From Nitrospira sp. (GTDB lineage: Bacteria > Nitrospirota > Nitrospiria > Nitrospirales > Nitrospiraceae): DNA of 64,000 nucleotides. The position numbers and the translations under genes were made by a program. The DNA lies in NCBI GenBank assembly GCA_015903945.1, contig JABMDL010000003.1, positions 1 through 64,000 of the forward strand. Direction: 5' to 3'. Each line of letters starts with the position of its first letter. The first letter of the stretch is position 1. The notes below the pieces were generated by a model. That model did no database searches. It saw nothing but the letters and a program-made list of their open reading frames with translations, and was not told where the DNA came from. Shown one piece after another: positions 16,691 through 26,440 of this stretch.

Positions 16691-19600
16691 ATGACCGATC
16701 GGAGGCCGGATAGAACAGGCGCACGGGCTGTCCGCATCAGCGAGGCGGACTGGGCTGCTGTGCTTGAAGGTAGCGGCATGGGTCTCTGGGAATGGGACGT
16801 GACTACAAACAGAGCCCTCTTCTCCGACGGGTGGCAGGCGATGTTCGGGTATGCGCCGGATGAAGTCGGCGACAGCCTCGATACATGGTCATCCCTCGTC
16901 CATCCGGACGATCGTGTGCGGGTCATGGCTGATCTTCAGCGGTACGCTTGCGGTGAGGCCACGACGTATTCCACTGAACACCGCATGCGGTGCAAAGACG
17001 GGTCCTACAAATGGGTTCACGATCGGGCCAAGATCAGTTCGCGGATGCCGGATGGCAGACCTCTCCGTCTCCTCGGCTTCCTGGCCGACATCACGGCGCG
17101 CAAACATGAGGAAGAAGGGCGACTCAAACGGGAAGCGCTCCTCTCGTTGATGCTCCATACGGGTCCCGGGTGTATCAAGCGCGTCGCATCGGACGGGACC
17201 CTGTTGCAGATGAATCCGGCCGGGCTCCGCATGATTGAGCTGGATGAAAAGGAAGCGATCGGGCGCTGTGTATTCGATGTTGTCACACCTGAGCACCGGG
17301 CCTCATTCATCGACATGCATCAGGCGGTGGTCAAGGGGGCATCGCGAACCCTTCAGTTTGAAATACAAGGATTCAAGGGGACGAGGCGATGGATGGAAAC
17401 CTTTGCAGTCCCGTTCCTGAACCCGCTTACGGGTCACACCGAGCATCTTGCCGTGACTCACGACATCACTGACCGCAAGCGTGCTGAAAATGCCCTGCGC
17501 GAGAGTGAGGAGCGCTGGCAATTTGCCTTGGAAGGCAGCGGCGATGGAGTGTGGGATTGGAACGCGGAGACTAATCGGGTCTTCTTTTCGCCCGGATGGA
17601 AACGCATGCTGGGCTACACAGGGGATGAGGTGAGTGACGCCCTGGCGGACTGGCGTACCCGCGTGCATCCAGACGATCGGGCACAGGTGAGTGAAGCGGT
17701 TGCCCGACACTTTCGGCGGGAATGCTCCGTCTATATCTCGGAATATCGGATCCGCTGCAAGGATGGACGGTACAAATGGATTCTCGATCGGGGCAAGGTG
17801 CTATCCTGGACACCGGATGGCAAACCTATGCGCGTGGTGGGAACCCATACCGACATCACCTCGCACAAGCAGTTGGAGCAGCGGTTAACCCTCCAACATG
17901 AGGTGGCCAACGTGTTGGCCCGTGCATCAGGTTTGGACGACGCGATCTCCGCTATCCTGCAACCGGTCTGCCAGACATTGGGGTGGGATGAGGCGCTCCT
18001 GTGGGTGGTTGACGAATCGGCCCAGGGGCTTCGATGTCATTCGACGTGGACTACTCCTGGCGTCGGATCCGACGAGTATGGTACGGCAAGCCGTAAATGG
18101 TGCTTCGAGCGGGGAGTCGGTTTGCCCGGTCGGGTGTGGGCGACCGCAGCACCGGCGTGGATTTCAGATGTGGCTCAGGACAAGAATTTCCCGCGAATGG
18201 AACTCGCCAAGCGAGCGGGGTTCCATACGGCGGCGGCCTTTCCCGTTAGGTTAGCTGGCCGTGTCTATGCAGTACTTGAGTTTTTTCATCATGAGATCGT
18301 GCCGACGGATGCCTCGCTCCTGACCACTTTCCAAGCCGTTGCCGATCAGTTGAGCCAGTTCTGCGCGCGCAAGGAGATCGAAGAGGATCTGCGCACGAGC
18401 GAGGCTCGCCTGCGAGCCGTCGTTAACCATGCGGTTGACGGAATCATAACCATGGACGAGCGGGGGGTGGTCGAGTCTTTCAACCCGGCTGCGGAGCGCA
18501 TGTTCGGCTATCGCGTAGATGAGGTCATTGGGAAAAATATCAAGATGCTGATGCCGGAGCCCTATCGGAGCGAACACGACGGGTATCTTGCCCGATACCA
18601 CCAAACCCGGCAGGCCAAGATTATCGGTATTGGCCGCGAAGTCATGGGGCTTCGCAAGGACGGCACTACGTTCCCGCTCGACCTCGCCGTGAGCGAGATG
18701 TGTCTGGGCGAGCAGCGGCTCTTCACAGGAATCACCCGCGATATCACTGCCCGCAAGCAGGCCGAAGAGGCACTCCAGGCCAGTGAACTACGTCTCCGGT
18801 GTACACTCGATGTCGCCACCGACGGCTTGTGGGATTGGAACCTCAAGACGAAGCAGGCGCATTACAGCCCGAGCTGGATTCGGCTCTTGGGCCGTGAGGA
18901 CCAGGATATTCCCCTCAACAACATCCACGACTGGAAAAGTCGCATTCATGCGGAAGACCTCCCTTGGGTTGAACAGGCACTGAACGAGCATCTGGAGGGG
19001 AAAACCGCCAGCTATATCATTGAGCACCGAGTCCGCCACCGGTCGGGCGACTGGAAATGGTTCGCGATGCGCGGGAAAGTGGTGCAGTGGGATGAGCAGA
19101 GCCGCCCGCTCCGCATGATGGGTACGATGACCGACATCACCGAGCGCAAGGTATCGGAAGGGGCGCTGGCCCAAGCGGCGCAGGATCTTGAACAGAAGAA
19201 CAGGGAACTGGCGGTAGCTCGGGATAAGGCCCTCGACGCCGCGAAAATGAAGACCGAGTTTCTCGCCACCATGAGCCATGAGATTCGGACCCCGATGAAC
19301 GGCGTCATTGGGATGACCGGACTGTTGCTTGACACGACGCTCTCCAGAGAACAGCGTGAACTTGCGGAAACGGTCCGCCGATCGGGTGAACATTTGCTGG
19401 ACATCATCAATGACATTCTCGACTTTTCCAAAGCCGAAGCAGGCAAACTGGATCTGGAGGGCCTCGATTTCGACCTGCGCACAACGGTGGAGGACGCCAT
19501 CAGCCTCATCGGCGAGCGCGCCTACTCCAAAGGTCTCGAACTTGCCTATCTGGTACAGGCGGGTGTCCCCACGGCGCTCCGCGGCGATCCCGGCCGCCTT

Positions 19601-20857
19601 CGACAGATCCTGACGAATTTGGTCGGAAACGCCATCAAGTTTACCGAGCGTGGCGAGGTCGTCGTGATGATCAGTGCCGAGGCCAACCCAGCTTCTCACC
19701 CCGTGTCCCCCGCGTCATGCTGGACGCTGCGATTTGAAGTCACCGACACCGGGATTGGGCTCACGCCGGAGCAGCGGGCAAAATTGTTTCAACCGTTCAC
19801 CCAGGCTGACGGATCCACAACAAGGAAGTTTGGGGGTACCGGGCTTGGACTCGCCATCTGCAAACAACTGGTGGAAATGATGGGCGGACAGATTGGCGTA
19901 AATAGCGTCGCCGGCCAAGGCAGTACCTTCTGGTTTACGGCCAAGTTCGACCTCCAGCCGGAGGGGAGCCAAGCTGCTGTTCAACCGCAGGCGGCCCTCA
20001 AGGGTCGCCGAATTCTGGTCGTAGACAACCGCATTACTACCCGGAAAATGCTTGAGCACCAACTGAGTGAGGTTGGGATTCTCTGTGAGGGCGTAGAAGA
20101 TGGGGATCAGGCATTGGATCACTTGCGCTCCGCAGCCGAGCAGGGCTCGCCGTTTGATCTGGTGATCATGGACATGCAGCTGTCGGGTATGGATGTGCTG
20201 GATGTGGCCCGTAGCATTAAGGCCGAGCCGCGGATTAGCTCGACGCGTCTGATTCTTCAAACGTCGTGGGGCCGGCGGGGAGATGCCAAGGCGGCCCAGG
20301 ATGCCGGATTCGCAGCCTACCTGACGAAACCGATTCGTCAATCGCAGCTCCATGAGTGTCTCAGCCTCGTCCTGGCCAATTCTTCCAGTGCCGCTCCCAC
20401 CAGTGCTCAGCCCGCGGCGCCTCTTATCACTCGGCATAGTTTGTCGGAAGTGCAGGCGCGCTCACGAGGACGCATTCTCGTGGCGGAAGATAACCCCGTC
20501 AATCAGAAAGTGGCGGTGAAAATGATCGAAAAGCTCGGCTACCGGGTCGATGTCGCCGGGAACGGGCGCGAAGCCATCGAGGCGCTCGAACGGATCCCGT
20601 ATGCCATCGTCTTCATGGACTGCCACATGCCAGAGATGGACGGGTTTGAAGCCACGCGCGCCATTCGTTGCCGAGAAGCCGGGGGGCGGCGCACGCCGAT
20701 CATTGCCATGACGGCCAACGCGATGCAAGAGGACCGTCAGCAGTGCCTGGCGGCAGGGATGGACGATTTCCTCAGCAAGCCGGTCGCCGGCAAAGCACTG
20801 GCCGCAACACTGAATCGATGGCTACCACAGGACACGGTCGCCAGTGAGGCGGCATAA
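16691..20857 (+). CDS. multi-PAS/GAF hybrid sensor histidine kinase with two receiver domains
   Basis: 1388 residues with no transmembrane segment, so it is a cytoplasmic sensor. Order: PAS about 10-140 ([20 protein letters not shown]), PAS about 150-270, PAS about 280-400, GAF about 410-560, PAS about 570-690 ([20 protein letters not shown], a FixL-like block), PAS about 700-830, dimerisation/phosphoacceptor domain with His863 in [10 protein letters not shown], then the ATPase ([32 protein letters not shown]). Two receivers follow, with presumed phosphoacceptors Asp1161 ([10 protein letters not shown]) and Asp1310 ([12 protein letters not shown]). The first receiver has VVDN where most have VVDD. 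There is no C-terminal HPt and no adjacent regulator. TTG 16646 is an alternative start. Confidence 0.88.
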   Translation: MTDRRPDRTGARAVRISEADWAAVLEGSGMGLWEWDVTTNRALFSDGWQAMFGYAPDEVGDSLDTWSSLVHPDDRVRVMADLQRYACGEATTYSTEHRMRCKDGSYKWVHDRAKISSRMPDGRPLRLLGFLADITARKHEEEGRLKREALLSLMLHTGPGCIKRVASDGTLLQMNPAGLRMIELDEKEAIGRCVFDVVTPEHRASFIDMHQAVVKGASRTLQFEIQGFKGTRRWMETFAVPFLNPLTGHTEHLAVTHDITDRKRAENALRESEERWQFALEGSGDGVWDWNAETNRVFFSPGWKRMLGYTGDEVSDALADWRTRVHPDDRAQVSEAVARHFRRECSVYISEYRIRCKDGRYKWILDRGKVLSWTPDGKPMRVVGTHTDITSHKQLEQRLTLQHEVANVLARASGLDDAISAILQPVCQTLGWDEALLWVVDESAQGLRCHSTWTTPGVGSDEYGTASRKWCFERGVGLPGRVWATAAPAWISDVAQDKNFPRMELAKRAGFHTAAAFPVRLAGRVYAVLEFFHHEIVPTDASLLTTFQAVADQLSQFCARKEIEEDLRTSEARLRAVVNHAVDGIITMDERGVVESFNPAAERMFGYRVDEVIGKNIKMLMPEPYRSEHDGYLARYHQTRQAKIIGIGREVMGLRKDGTTFPLDLAVSEMCLGEQRLFTGITRDITARKQAEEALQASELRLRCTLDVATDGLWDWNLKTKQAHYSPSWIRLLGREDQDIPLNNIHDWKSRIHAEDLPWVEQALNEHLEGKTASYIIEHRVRHRSGDWKWFAMRGKVVQWDEQSRPLRMMGTMTDITERKVSEGALAQAAQDLEQKNRELAVARDKALDAAKMKTEFLATMSHEIRTPMNGVIGMTGLLLDTTLSREQRELAETVRRSGEHLLDIINDILDFSKAEAGKLDLEGLDFDLRTTVEDAISLIGERAYSKGLELAYLVQAGVPTALRGDPGRLRQILTNLVGNAIKFTERGEVVVMISAEANPASHPVSPASCWTLRFEVTDTGIGLTPEQRAKLFQPFTQADGSTTRKFGGTGLGLAICKQLVEMMGGQIGVNSVAGQGSTFWFTAKFDLQPEGSQAAVQPQAALKGRRILVVDNRITTRKMLEHQLSEVGILCEGVEDGDQALDHLRSAAEQGSPFDLVIMDMQLSGMDVLDVARSIKAEPRISSTRLILQTSWGRRGDAKAAQDAGFAAYLTKPIRQSQLHECLSLVLANSSSAAPTSAQPAAPLITRHSLSEVQARSRGRILVAEDNPVNQKVAVKMIEKLGYRVDVAGNGREAIEALERIPYAIVFMDCHMPEMDGFEATRAIRCREAGGRRTPIIAMTANAMQEDRQQCLAAGMDDFLSKPVAGKALAATLNRWLPQDTVASEAA

Positions 20858-21140
20858 CAGATACTGCGGTCATGAAGGGACGTGCAGCATCCTCTTGGCC
20901 ATCCGGACGACCACGCCCGTCACGACGCCAGACCCCAGAACCCGCCCGAATCGGTCCTCCGTCTAAAGGATCTTCCAACTGACCGTCTGACATCGTACAA
21001 TCCCCTTCCATTCTCCCGTCTGCGCTTCGATGGCGCAGTATCTGTGTCGGCAGGCTGCCAGCAGCTGATTGAGGGGAAGGTGTGTTCGCCGGAAGGAGTC
21101 CTTGGGCCGTGCCGCGCCTCTATAGCCACGCCGATGCACT

Positions 21141-22028
21141 ATGAAACCGCGTGTGTTGGTGACCGGAGCGGCGGGATTGATCGGGCAGTATGTCATGAGG
21201 TCCGCCCTTCGATGGGCACCCGGTTGGGATGTGCGGGGACTCACCCGCGCGGCGCTCGATCTCACGGATCTCGCGGCTGTCGAAAGAGCCTGGTCATTCC
21301 TTCAACCCAGTGCAATCGTCCACTGCGCGGCCTTGAGCCGCACGAAAGACTGTGAGCAAGACCCTCACCTGGCCCGCCGCGTCAATGTGGAGGCTACGGC
21401 GCATCTGGCCCGGCTGTGCCACGATATCCCTTTTGTGTTCCTGTCGAGCGGCGAAGTCTTCGACGGCCGGCGAGGGTGGTATCAGGAGGACGATCGCCCA
21501 ACCCCGATGAACGTCTACGGCAAGACCAAGGTTGAAGCCGAACAGTACGTGTTGCAGAATCCGCGTCACACCGTGGTGCGGATCGTCCTGACCGCTGGGA
21601 CATCTCAGCATGGCGATCGAAGCTTTGTGGAAGACATGTGCCGGACAGCACAGGCGGGGAAGAACGTGATGCTGTATGCGGACGAATTCCGCTGTCCGCT
21701 TCCGGCAGGGGTGATTGCCCGGGCCCTGTGGGAACTTGTCCAACGCGATTGTCCGGGGCTCTACCATTTGGGCGGGAGCGAACGGCTCTCGCGCTGGGAG
21801 ATCGGAGAAGCGGTACTGCCCTGGTATCCCGAATTGAACGGGCGGCTGGTCAAAGGGTCTTCACGGGACCATCGAGGCGCCCCGCGTCCCGCGGATCTGT
21901 CGCTGAACTGTGAAAAGATTCGGCGCCTCTTGTCGTTTCCCATTCCGGGCTTCCGTGGATGGCTGGCCGGTCGGATGCGCCGAGGCGCTGATCTCTGGGA
22001 CTATGAGGCCGAATCTCGTGAAGCCTGA
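21141..22028 (+). CDS. NAD(P)-dependent sugar-nucleotide reductase, RmlD-like SDR
   Basis: 295-residue extended short-chain dehydrogenase. VLVTGAAGLIGQYVM is the GxxGxxG nucleotide-binding motif; FVFLSSGEVFDG with YGKTKVEAEQYV supplies the Ser and YxxxK catalytic pair. The overall pattern (IVHCAALSRTKDCEQDP, VNVEATAHLARLC) is closest to dTDP-4-dehydrorhamnose reductase (RmlD) relatives. No other rhamnose genes lie near, so the substrate is open and I give no symbol. The start ATG 21141 is the only good one. A DUF1295 gene follows 16 bases after the stop, possibly co-transcribed. The 283 bp before it holds only unsupported short frames. Confidence 0.8.
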   Translation: MKPRVLVTGAAGLIGQYVMRSALRWAPGWDVRGLTRAALDLTDLAAVERAWSFLQPSAIVHCAALSRTKDCEQDPHLARRVNVEATAHLARLCHDIPFVFLSSGEVFDGRRGWYQEDDRPTPMNVYGKTKVEAEQYVLQNPRHTVVRIVLTAGTSQHGDRSFVEDMCRTAQAGKNVMLYADEFRCPLPAGVIARALWELVQRDCPGLYHLGGSERLSRWEIGEAVLPWYPELNGRLVKGSSRDHRGAPRPADLSLNCEKIRRLLSFPIPGFRGWLAGRMRRGADLWDYEAESREA

Positions 22029-22044
22029 TGCGTAAGGCGGAGGA

Positions 22045-22860
22045 ATGATGGATCCACAAAGTGGAATGATGGCATCCGATCCGCTGCCCCTCGTCCTGAC
22101 CGCGTATCTGGTCATGGCGGTCGTGATGGGGCTCCTATGGGTGGTGCAGCGGAGAACCAGGAACGCCGCGATCGGAGACGTCGGCTGGTGCATGGGACTT
22201 ATGGGCTCCGTGCTGTGGTACACCACCGAAGCTGACGTCGGAATCGAGCGAGTGCTGCTCACGGCGATGTTGGTGGTGCTCTATGCAGGGCGGCTGGGGC
22301 TCTACATTCTGTTCGAACGTGTCGTGGGCAAGCAGGAAGACGCCCGCTATCGCCATCTGCGGGAAGAATGGGGAGAGTCCGAGCCGGTCAAAATGTTCGT
22401 CTACTTTCAACTGCAAGCCGTGGCCGTTGCGGTCTTCTCCCTTCCCTTTCTGGCGGTACTCTGGAATCCACGGCCTCCGTCCGCGCTGGTCGAGCTCATC
22501 GGGTTGCTGATCTGGAGCGTGGCCATATCCGGCGAAGCCAAGGCTGATCGGCAATTGGCCCACTTCCGCGCCGATCCTCGGAATCAAGGCCGTGTCTGCC
22601 GGGAAGGGTTGTGGCGCTATTCACGGCACCCAAATTACTTCTTCGAATGGCTGCACTGGTGTTCGTATGTCGTGATGACAATGGGAGCGCCCGACTGGCC
22701 GTTCACCTGGATCGGGCCGATCGGCATGGGATGGGCGCTGCTCAAAGTGACGGGGATTCCCCGGACGGAAGCGCAAGCCGTGCGGTCGCGGGGAGACGAC
22801 TATCGAGAGTATCAGCGGACAACCAACGCCTTCTTTCCTGGGATTCCCCAAAAGGCGTAG
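22045..22860 (+). CDS. DUF1295 family membrane protein (steroid 5-alpha-reductase-like)
   Basis: 271 residues with about six hydrophobic segments. The C-terminal part GRVCREGLWRYSRHPNYFFEW, then GDDYREYQRTTNAFFP, is the signature of the DUF1295/steroid 5-alpha-reductase superfamily, whose studied members reduce or methylate lipid-type substrates in the membrane. The specific reaction is unknown. It starts at ATG 22045 right after GGCGGAGGA, a strong ribosome site; a second ATG follows at once. It is convergent with the small lipoprotein gene, whose stop is only five bases away. Confidence 0.8.
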   Translation: MMDPQSGMMASDPLPLVLTAYLVMAVVMGLLWVVQRRTRNAAIGDVGWCMGLMGSVLWYTTEADVGIERVLLTAMLVVLYAGRLGLYILFERVVGKQEDARYRHLREEWGESEPVKMFVYFQLQAVAVAVFSLPFLAVLWNPRPPSALVELIGLLIWSVAISGEAKADRQLAHFRADPRNQGRVCREGLWRYSRHPNYFFEWLHWCSYVVMTMGAPDWPFTWIGPIGMGWALLKVTGIPRTEAQAVRSRGDDYREYQRTTNAFFPGIPQKA

Positions 22861-22865
22861 ATCGG

Positions 22866-23084
22866 CTACTTCAAGTCTGCCAAGTGAGCTCGCGCGAGTT
22901 CTGCTTCTTTGCTGGACGGATAGGAACGTACAAGTTCTTCGTACAGCTCTTTGGCGTGGGGGATGTTCCCTTGGTTCTCTTCAAACGCGGCGGTCTCGAA
23001 CAGCTCCTTGGCTTTGTCGGAACAGCCCAACAGCAGGAGGAATCCGAGGGCGCAAACCATCGATCGCACGGATGTCATGACCAT
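22866..23084 (-). CDS. small TPR-like lipoprotein
   Basis: 72 residues. The N-terminus ends LGFLLLLGCSDK, a lipobox with Cys near residue 22, so it is lipid-anchored. The mature part, KAKELFETAAFEENQGN to ARAHLADLK, is one tetratricopeptide-like helical hairpin typical of outer-membrane assembly or cell-division accessory lipoproteins. The ATG at 23084 is chosen over a longer frame (to 23210) that lacks a signal peptide. Its ribosome-binding site AAAGGAG lies inside a hairpin with a GAAA loop (23094-23111), so translation may be restrained by RNA folding. Confidence 0.7.
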   Translation of the reverse strand: MVMTSVRSMVCALGFLLLLGCSDKAKELFETAAFEENQGNIPHAKELYEELVRSYPSSKEAELARAHLADLK

Positions 23085-23093
23085 ATGATGATG

Positions 23094-23111
23094 CCGCTCC
23101 TTTCGGAGCGG
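23094..23111 (-). promoter_or_regulatory. hairpin sequestering the ribosome-binding site of the TPR lipoprotein
   Basis: Read on the minus strand: CCGCTCC, loop GAAA, GGAGCGG, a perfect 7-bp GC-rich stem closed by a GNRA-type tetraloop. The AAAGGAG Shine-Dalgarno motif for the gene starting at 23084 is half in the loop and half in the 3' arm, so the fold would block ribosome access. Confidence 0.55.
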
Positions 23112-23151
23112 TATCCTACCCGCTTGAAGGACGGCTGTCCAGTCGCGCGGA

Positions 23152-23505
23152 TCATCCCTTTCCCGCCTTTCCCGAGTCGATACCGTAGCGGGGAGCCGAG
23201 ACGGCTTCACTGCGGCATGTCGGACAACGGCTGGGCCTTGTCAGTTTCGTCCGGTCGCGAAACACAAATCCGCACTCGGAACAGGCGGAGGGGTCCAGCA
23301 CGAATCGCCGCGACCGGTCCCGCACCAGGCTTTTCACGATATGCGGCAGGTGGTCTTCGACCTGGCGTTCCGGGATGCCGAGCAACTGCGCCAACTGGTA
23401 GGCCGACAGTCGAGTCTCGGCCAACAACTCGATCATGCGCTGGCGCACCGTGCGCTCCGGCGGCAACATGGGCGTATGGTATGCGAGAGCGAGAGGAAAT
23501 GCCAT
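23152..23505 (-). CDS. winged-helix/zinc-ribbon putative transcriptional regulator
   Basis: About 117 residues. An N-terminal helix-turn-helix (TVRQRMIELLAETRLSAYQL, then AQLLGIPERQVEDHLPHIV) is followed by a zinc ribbon (CSECGFVFRDRTKLTRPSRC, then PTC): four cysteines in CxxC pairs. This two-part layout is seen in small archaeal and bacterial regulators whose targets are mostly unknown. ATG 23505 lies four bases after the stop of the upstream carrier gene, implying one transcript; ATG 23469 (MLPPERTVRQ) is an alternative start closer to the HTH. The longer frame to 23631 overlaps the carrier and is rejected. Confidence 0.75.
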   Translation of the reverse strand: MAFPLALAYHTPMLPPERTVRQRMIELLAETRLSAYQLAQLLGIPERQVEDHLPHIVKSLVRDRSRRFVLDPSACSECGFVFRDRTKLTRPSRCPTCRSEAVSAPRYGIDSGKAGKG

Positions 23506-23509
23506 GGGG

Positions 23510-24424
23510 CTAGCCCGCCAGCGCCGCGGCAAGCTGGGGCAGCCAAGGCAGGAACGCCATACCGAGACAGATTGAAACGGCCACAATCGAGGTGACGAGG
23601 TCTTCGTCGAGTTTGGCCTCCGTCGAGACAATCACTGCCGTCACCGCCGAGGGCATCCCCGCAATCAACAACACCGACGCCCGTTCCAGCTCCGTCAGCC
23701 CCAACAGCCAGGTGACGATCCAGCCGAGCAGGACCCCGCCGGCCATGCGCAAGCCTACTCCCAGGCTCGTCAGCCTCCAGGTTTGTCGTACCGCACGCAC
23801 ACTGATCGAGAGGCCCAGCACCAGACTCGCCAGCGGCGTCGTCAGCAGATGCACCGGTGTCAGGACCGTCCGCAGCCCATCAGGCAGATGGATCCCGGCG
23901 GCCTTCACAATCAGGATTGCGATCAAGGCCCAGAGCGGGGGCGATGTGACCAGCCGCAGCAGCGCCGAACGGGACGAGGGGTGATTTGTGCCGTGCCAGA
24001 GCGCCATGGGATAGAGTACCGTGAGCGTGAGCGTCGTCTGGCCGAGGTCGAAGAGGACCGCCTGTGCGAGGCCGTCCTCACCGAATGTGGCGAGCGCGAC
24101 GGGATAGGCAAAGTAGACGGAATTGATGCATCCGACGGCAAGCGCGAGTCCCCCTTGCGTCGGCCGTTCGAGTTTCAGTGTGCGAGCGATCGTCCAGGTG
24201 ATGAGGGCCAGCGGGATGGTAATGAGGCAGGCTGCGAGCGGGAGCTTCCAGGCCGTCGGTGATAACACGACGCGATCCAGCGAGACAAGAATCGTGGCCG
24301 GCAGCGTGACCGAAAAGACGAAGGTGCCCAACCGCTCGGCGTGCTGTTTGCCCAGTACGCCGAACAGGCGCAGTGCCGCACCGACGATGAAGAGGATAAG
24401 AAAGAGATACAGCGATGAAGGCAT
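23510..24424 (-). CDS. AEC (auxin efflux carrier) family permease
   Basis: 304 residues with about ten hydrophobic segments in the two five-helix halves of the auxin efflux carrier family (PF03547). Marks are RLGTFVFSVTLPATILVSL in the first half, GCINSVYFAYPVALATFG with the polar helix break, and IAGMPSAVTAVIVSTEAKLD in the second half. Bacterial members export or exchange organic anions such as malate; the substrate is unknown here. The HTH/zinc-ribbon gene follows immediately and could be its regulator or simply an operon partner. Start ATG 24424 has no strong ribosome site. Confidence 0.82.
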   Translation of the reverse strand: MPSSLYLFLILFIVGAALRLFGVLGKQHAERLGTFVFSVTLPATILVSLDRVVLSPTAWKLPLAACLITIPLALITWTIARTLKLERPTQGGLALAVGCINSVYFAYPVALATFGEDGLAQAVLFDLGQTTLTLTVLYPMALWHGTNHPSSRSALLRLVTSPPLWALIAILIVKAAGIHLPDGLRTVLTPVHLLTTPLASLVLGLSISVRAVRQTWRLTSLGVGLRMAGGVLLGWIVTWLLGLTELERASVLLIAGMPSAVTAVIVSTEAKLDEDLVTSIVAVSICLGMAFLPWLPQLAAALAG

Positions 24425-24582
24425 GATGGAGGAGAGTAGCAGAAAAGAGGGCGGATGGTCCTATTACAGAAACTCACCGCAGTTGCTTCTAAAAATTCCT
24501 CGACTTTGGTAGGCTGAGCGGCATCAGGTGTGACGAGTTGTCTCAAGCAGGGCCAAGCGAACCCGCCACCCCGGAGGTAAAG

Positions 24583-24882
24583 ATGACGATATCCACGAGG
24601 TTCTTCGAGATGCTTCGCATGATTGGCCGCCTATGGCACGACCTTCCCCTGCTGGTCCGCCTGCTCAGAGCGTGGAAGAAGGGCAGCTACCCAGGCCTCT
24701 CCGTGCGCACCCTCGCGTCGCTGGCCGCAGCCCTGCTCTATGTGCTGAGCCCGATCGATCTGGTGCCGGACTTCATTCCCGGCATTGGCATGATCGACGA
24801 CGTGGTCGTCCTGGCTCTGCTGTTCCAGAGCTTGGCACACGACCTGGCGGCCTTCCGGGCGTGGGAACAAAACCGCCGCTGA
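24583..24882 (+). CDS. YkvA family (DUF1232) membrane protein
   Basis: 99 residues. YVLSPIDLVPDFIPGIGMID is the unmistakable DUF1232/YkvA core, a short membrane-associated motif of unknown function. The ATG at 24583 is preceded by GGAGGT at ideal spacing, so I reject the in-frame TTG at 24538. It is followed 110 bases later by a lipoprotein gene on the same strand. Confidence 0.85.
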   Translation: MTISTRFFEMLRMIGRLWHDLPLLVRLLRAWKKGSYPGLSVRTLASLAAALLYVLSPIDLVPDFIPGIGMIDDVVVLALLFQSLAHDLAAFRAWEQNRR

Positions 24883-24992
24883 GTCAGGCTGCCGTTGAAC
24901 TTCAAGACGGGACTCCAACTTTCCCTCTGAATGTCCCGGCACCATCCTCCGAGTGTCGATTTGCCGTAGAGGTTCTTGCTAGGATGTCGCCT

Positions 24993-25484
24993 ATGCGACT
25001 GCACCAAGCTTCCGTGTTCCTCTTCGCCGTGATCCTGCTGTTTCCTGGCTGCGCCTCCTGGTTCATAAAAGGCGAGCCTCCAGAGGTGCTCGTCACCAAC
25101 ATCACGCCGCTGGACGCGACGCTGTTCGAACAGCGGCTCCGTGTCGATCTCCGGATCCGTAATCCGAACGACCTCGCCTATCATCTGACGGGCATTGATT
25201 TCACATTGAATCTGAACGGGAAACGTCTGGCCCGTGGCCTGGGGAGCAAGGAGGTGACGGTTCCCCGGTTAGGTGATGCCGTGATGACGATCGACACCAC
25301 GACCTCGACGCTGGACATCGTGCGCCAACTGATCGAGCTCTCTCAGAAACAGGAATTGGCGTACGACATCAAAGGCGTGCTGCATAGCACGGAGGGACGA
25401 CTGCCGTTCACCAGTGCGGGCACACTCGTCGAGCCGGGCGTGTTCTCCGGCTCACCGGCCGGCTCCTCCACAACTCCGCAATAA
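24993..25484 (+). CDS. LEA type 2 (WHy-domain) lipoprotein
   Basis: 163 residues. The N-terminal hydrophobic run ends FPGCAS (lipobox). The mature part has the LEA14/WHy pattern: VLVTNITPLDATLFEQRLRV, then RNPNDLAYHLTGIDFTLNLN, VTVPRLGDAVMTIDTTT and FTSAGTL. Proteins of this type are small beta-sandwiches tied to desiccation or envelope stress in other organisms; the role here is inferred only from that. Start: ATG 24993 with AGGA eight bases upstream; ATG 24984 is also possible. Confidence 0.8.
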   Translation: MRLHQASVFLFAVILLFPGCASWFIKGEPPEVLVTNITPLDATLFEQRLRVDLRIRNPNDLAYHLTGIDFTLNLNGKRLARGLGSKEVTVPRLGDAVMTIDTTTSTLDIVRQLIELSQKQELAYDIKGVLHSTEGRLPFTSAGTLVEPGVFSGSPAGSSTTPQ

Positions 25485-25647
25485 GGCGCAAGCCAAGCAC
25501 ACAAGCGCCCGGCGAGAGTCGGTTCAGTTAAGTCCATAGTCATACCGGCTCGTCTTTGCCATGCAGATGATGTGCTATCTGTGCAGTGCTGGACTCTTCA
25601 TTGACAGCCTATCGCCGTAGGCGGTACGGTTGTAACCATAGGGGGGT

Positions 25648-25851
25648 ATGGGGCGTAACAAAAAGCTGCGAATCCGTCTTGAAAGCCTGAGAGGGCGGAT
25701 AACCGATCATCGGATTAAGATTGCGCTTGAGCAGCAGGGTGCGCATCCTGATCGGAGACTTATTAAGCATTGGGAGGTCGAGATCAGAGCGTGGGAGCGA
25801 ACCGTGTCAAATCTCGAGCGACGGTTGAAGAAAGGGACACGCCATGATTAA
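25648..25851 (+). CDS. small basic hypothetical protein
   Basis: 67 residues, very rich in Arg and Lys (MGRNKKLRIRLESLRGRITD), with predicted continuous helix ending in NLERRLKKGTRHD. No recognised family. A nucleic-acid or coiled-coil partner role is only a guess. The start is after a G-run (ATAGGGGGGT). Its last eight bases overlap the start of the next small gene, so the two form a coupled pair. Confidence 0.55.
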   Translation: MGRNKKLRIRLESLRGRITDHRIKIALEQQGAHPDRRLIKHWEVEIRAWERTVSNLERRLKKGTRHD

Positions 25852-26116
25852 GAAAACGAGGTCAGCTACGCTCGCCGAGAAACAGTCGTTCCTGACGCCG
25901 TCGAGTCCTCTGCTGGACAATCATCTTGATGAGATCGTGGAGGCGTCGGAGGAGATTTTAGGCCTTGTGGCGATCCTGAAATCGTTGTCTCCCACCGATC
26001 CCAAGCGAGATGAGTACGAAGGCCGACTCTACGGGGCGCTGACGCATCTCGACCATCATGCAAAGCCCGCCATCAAGGAATGGGATCGAGTGGTGGATCG
26101 GATGCCGGAAGATTGA
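25844..26116 (+). CDS. small acidic hypothetical protein, partner of the preceding gene
   Basis: 90 residues, largely helical and acidic (DNHLDEIVEASEEILGLVAI, then THLDHHAKPAIKEWDRVVDR). No recognised family. The ATG overlaps the upstream basic small gene by eight bases. A basic protein followed by an acidic one with overlapping frames resembles the arrangement of interacting pairs, but there is no motif that says toxin-antitoxin or otherwise. Confidence 0.55.
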   Translation: MIKKTRSATLAEKQSFLTPSSPLLDNHLDEIVEASEEILGLVAILKSLSPTDPKRDEYEGRLYGALTHLDHHAKPAIKEWDRVVDRMPED

Positions 26117-26246
26117 GGCGTCCTCGACACAAAATCCCTTCACGCCTACTGACCTGCTTTCTCCTGACTTGCCATCTTAGCCGCATCCAGAAGAATCACA
26201 GCCTTTGACAGCCTTATGGGCTTCCTGAATCCTAAGAAACGACAAA

Positions 26247-26440
26247 TTGTCCGCTTTCAGAAACACGGACAGATTCCCCGACGTTTTTACGCTTCAGCTG
26301 ACACGCGCGGAGTTCAACGACTTGAAGCTCCACTTTGGAGCATCAAAATGGGCGGGCATGACGGACAGATTCGTTCGCTCTTCGATGCCATCTGCCAGCT
26401 CAGGGAGCCGCTGCCCATCAAATCCAGACGAAGAGTAAGG
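26247..26440 (+). pseudogene. decayed ORF6N-domain gene
   Basis: One frame (from 26247) reads FRNTDRFPDVFTLQLTRAEF and NDLKLHFGASKW, the heart of the ORF6N domain (a DNA-binding KilA-N/antirepressor relative carried by phages and mobile islands). After GASKW the frame loses the family sequence. A shifted frame from about 26367 gives SLFDAICQLREPLPIKSRRR, like the C-terminal end of the same proteins. The N-terminus and the middle are missing. So the gene has internal deletion plus frameshift and is non-functional. The 130 bp before it hold nothing recognised. Confidence 0.65.

Noticed and set aside
20858..21140. Several short frames on both strands between the histidine kinase and the SDR gene
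   Set aside because: They conflict with each other, lack ribosome sites and show no recognisable motif; the gap is left without a gene. One minus-strand stretch (VLGSGVVTGVVVRMAKRML) looks slightly protein-like but has no start.
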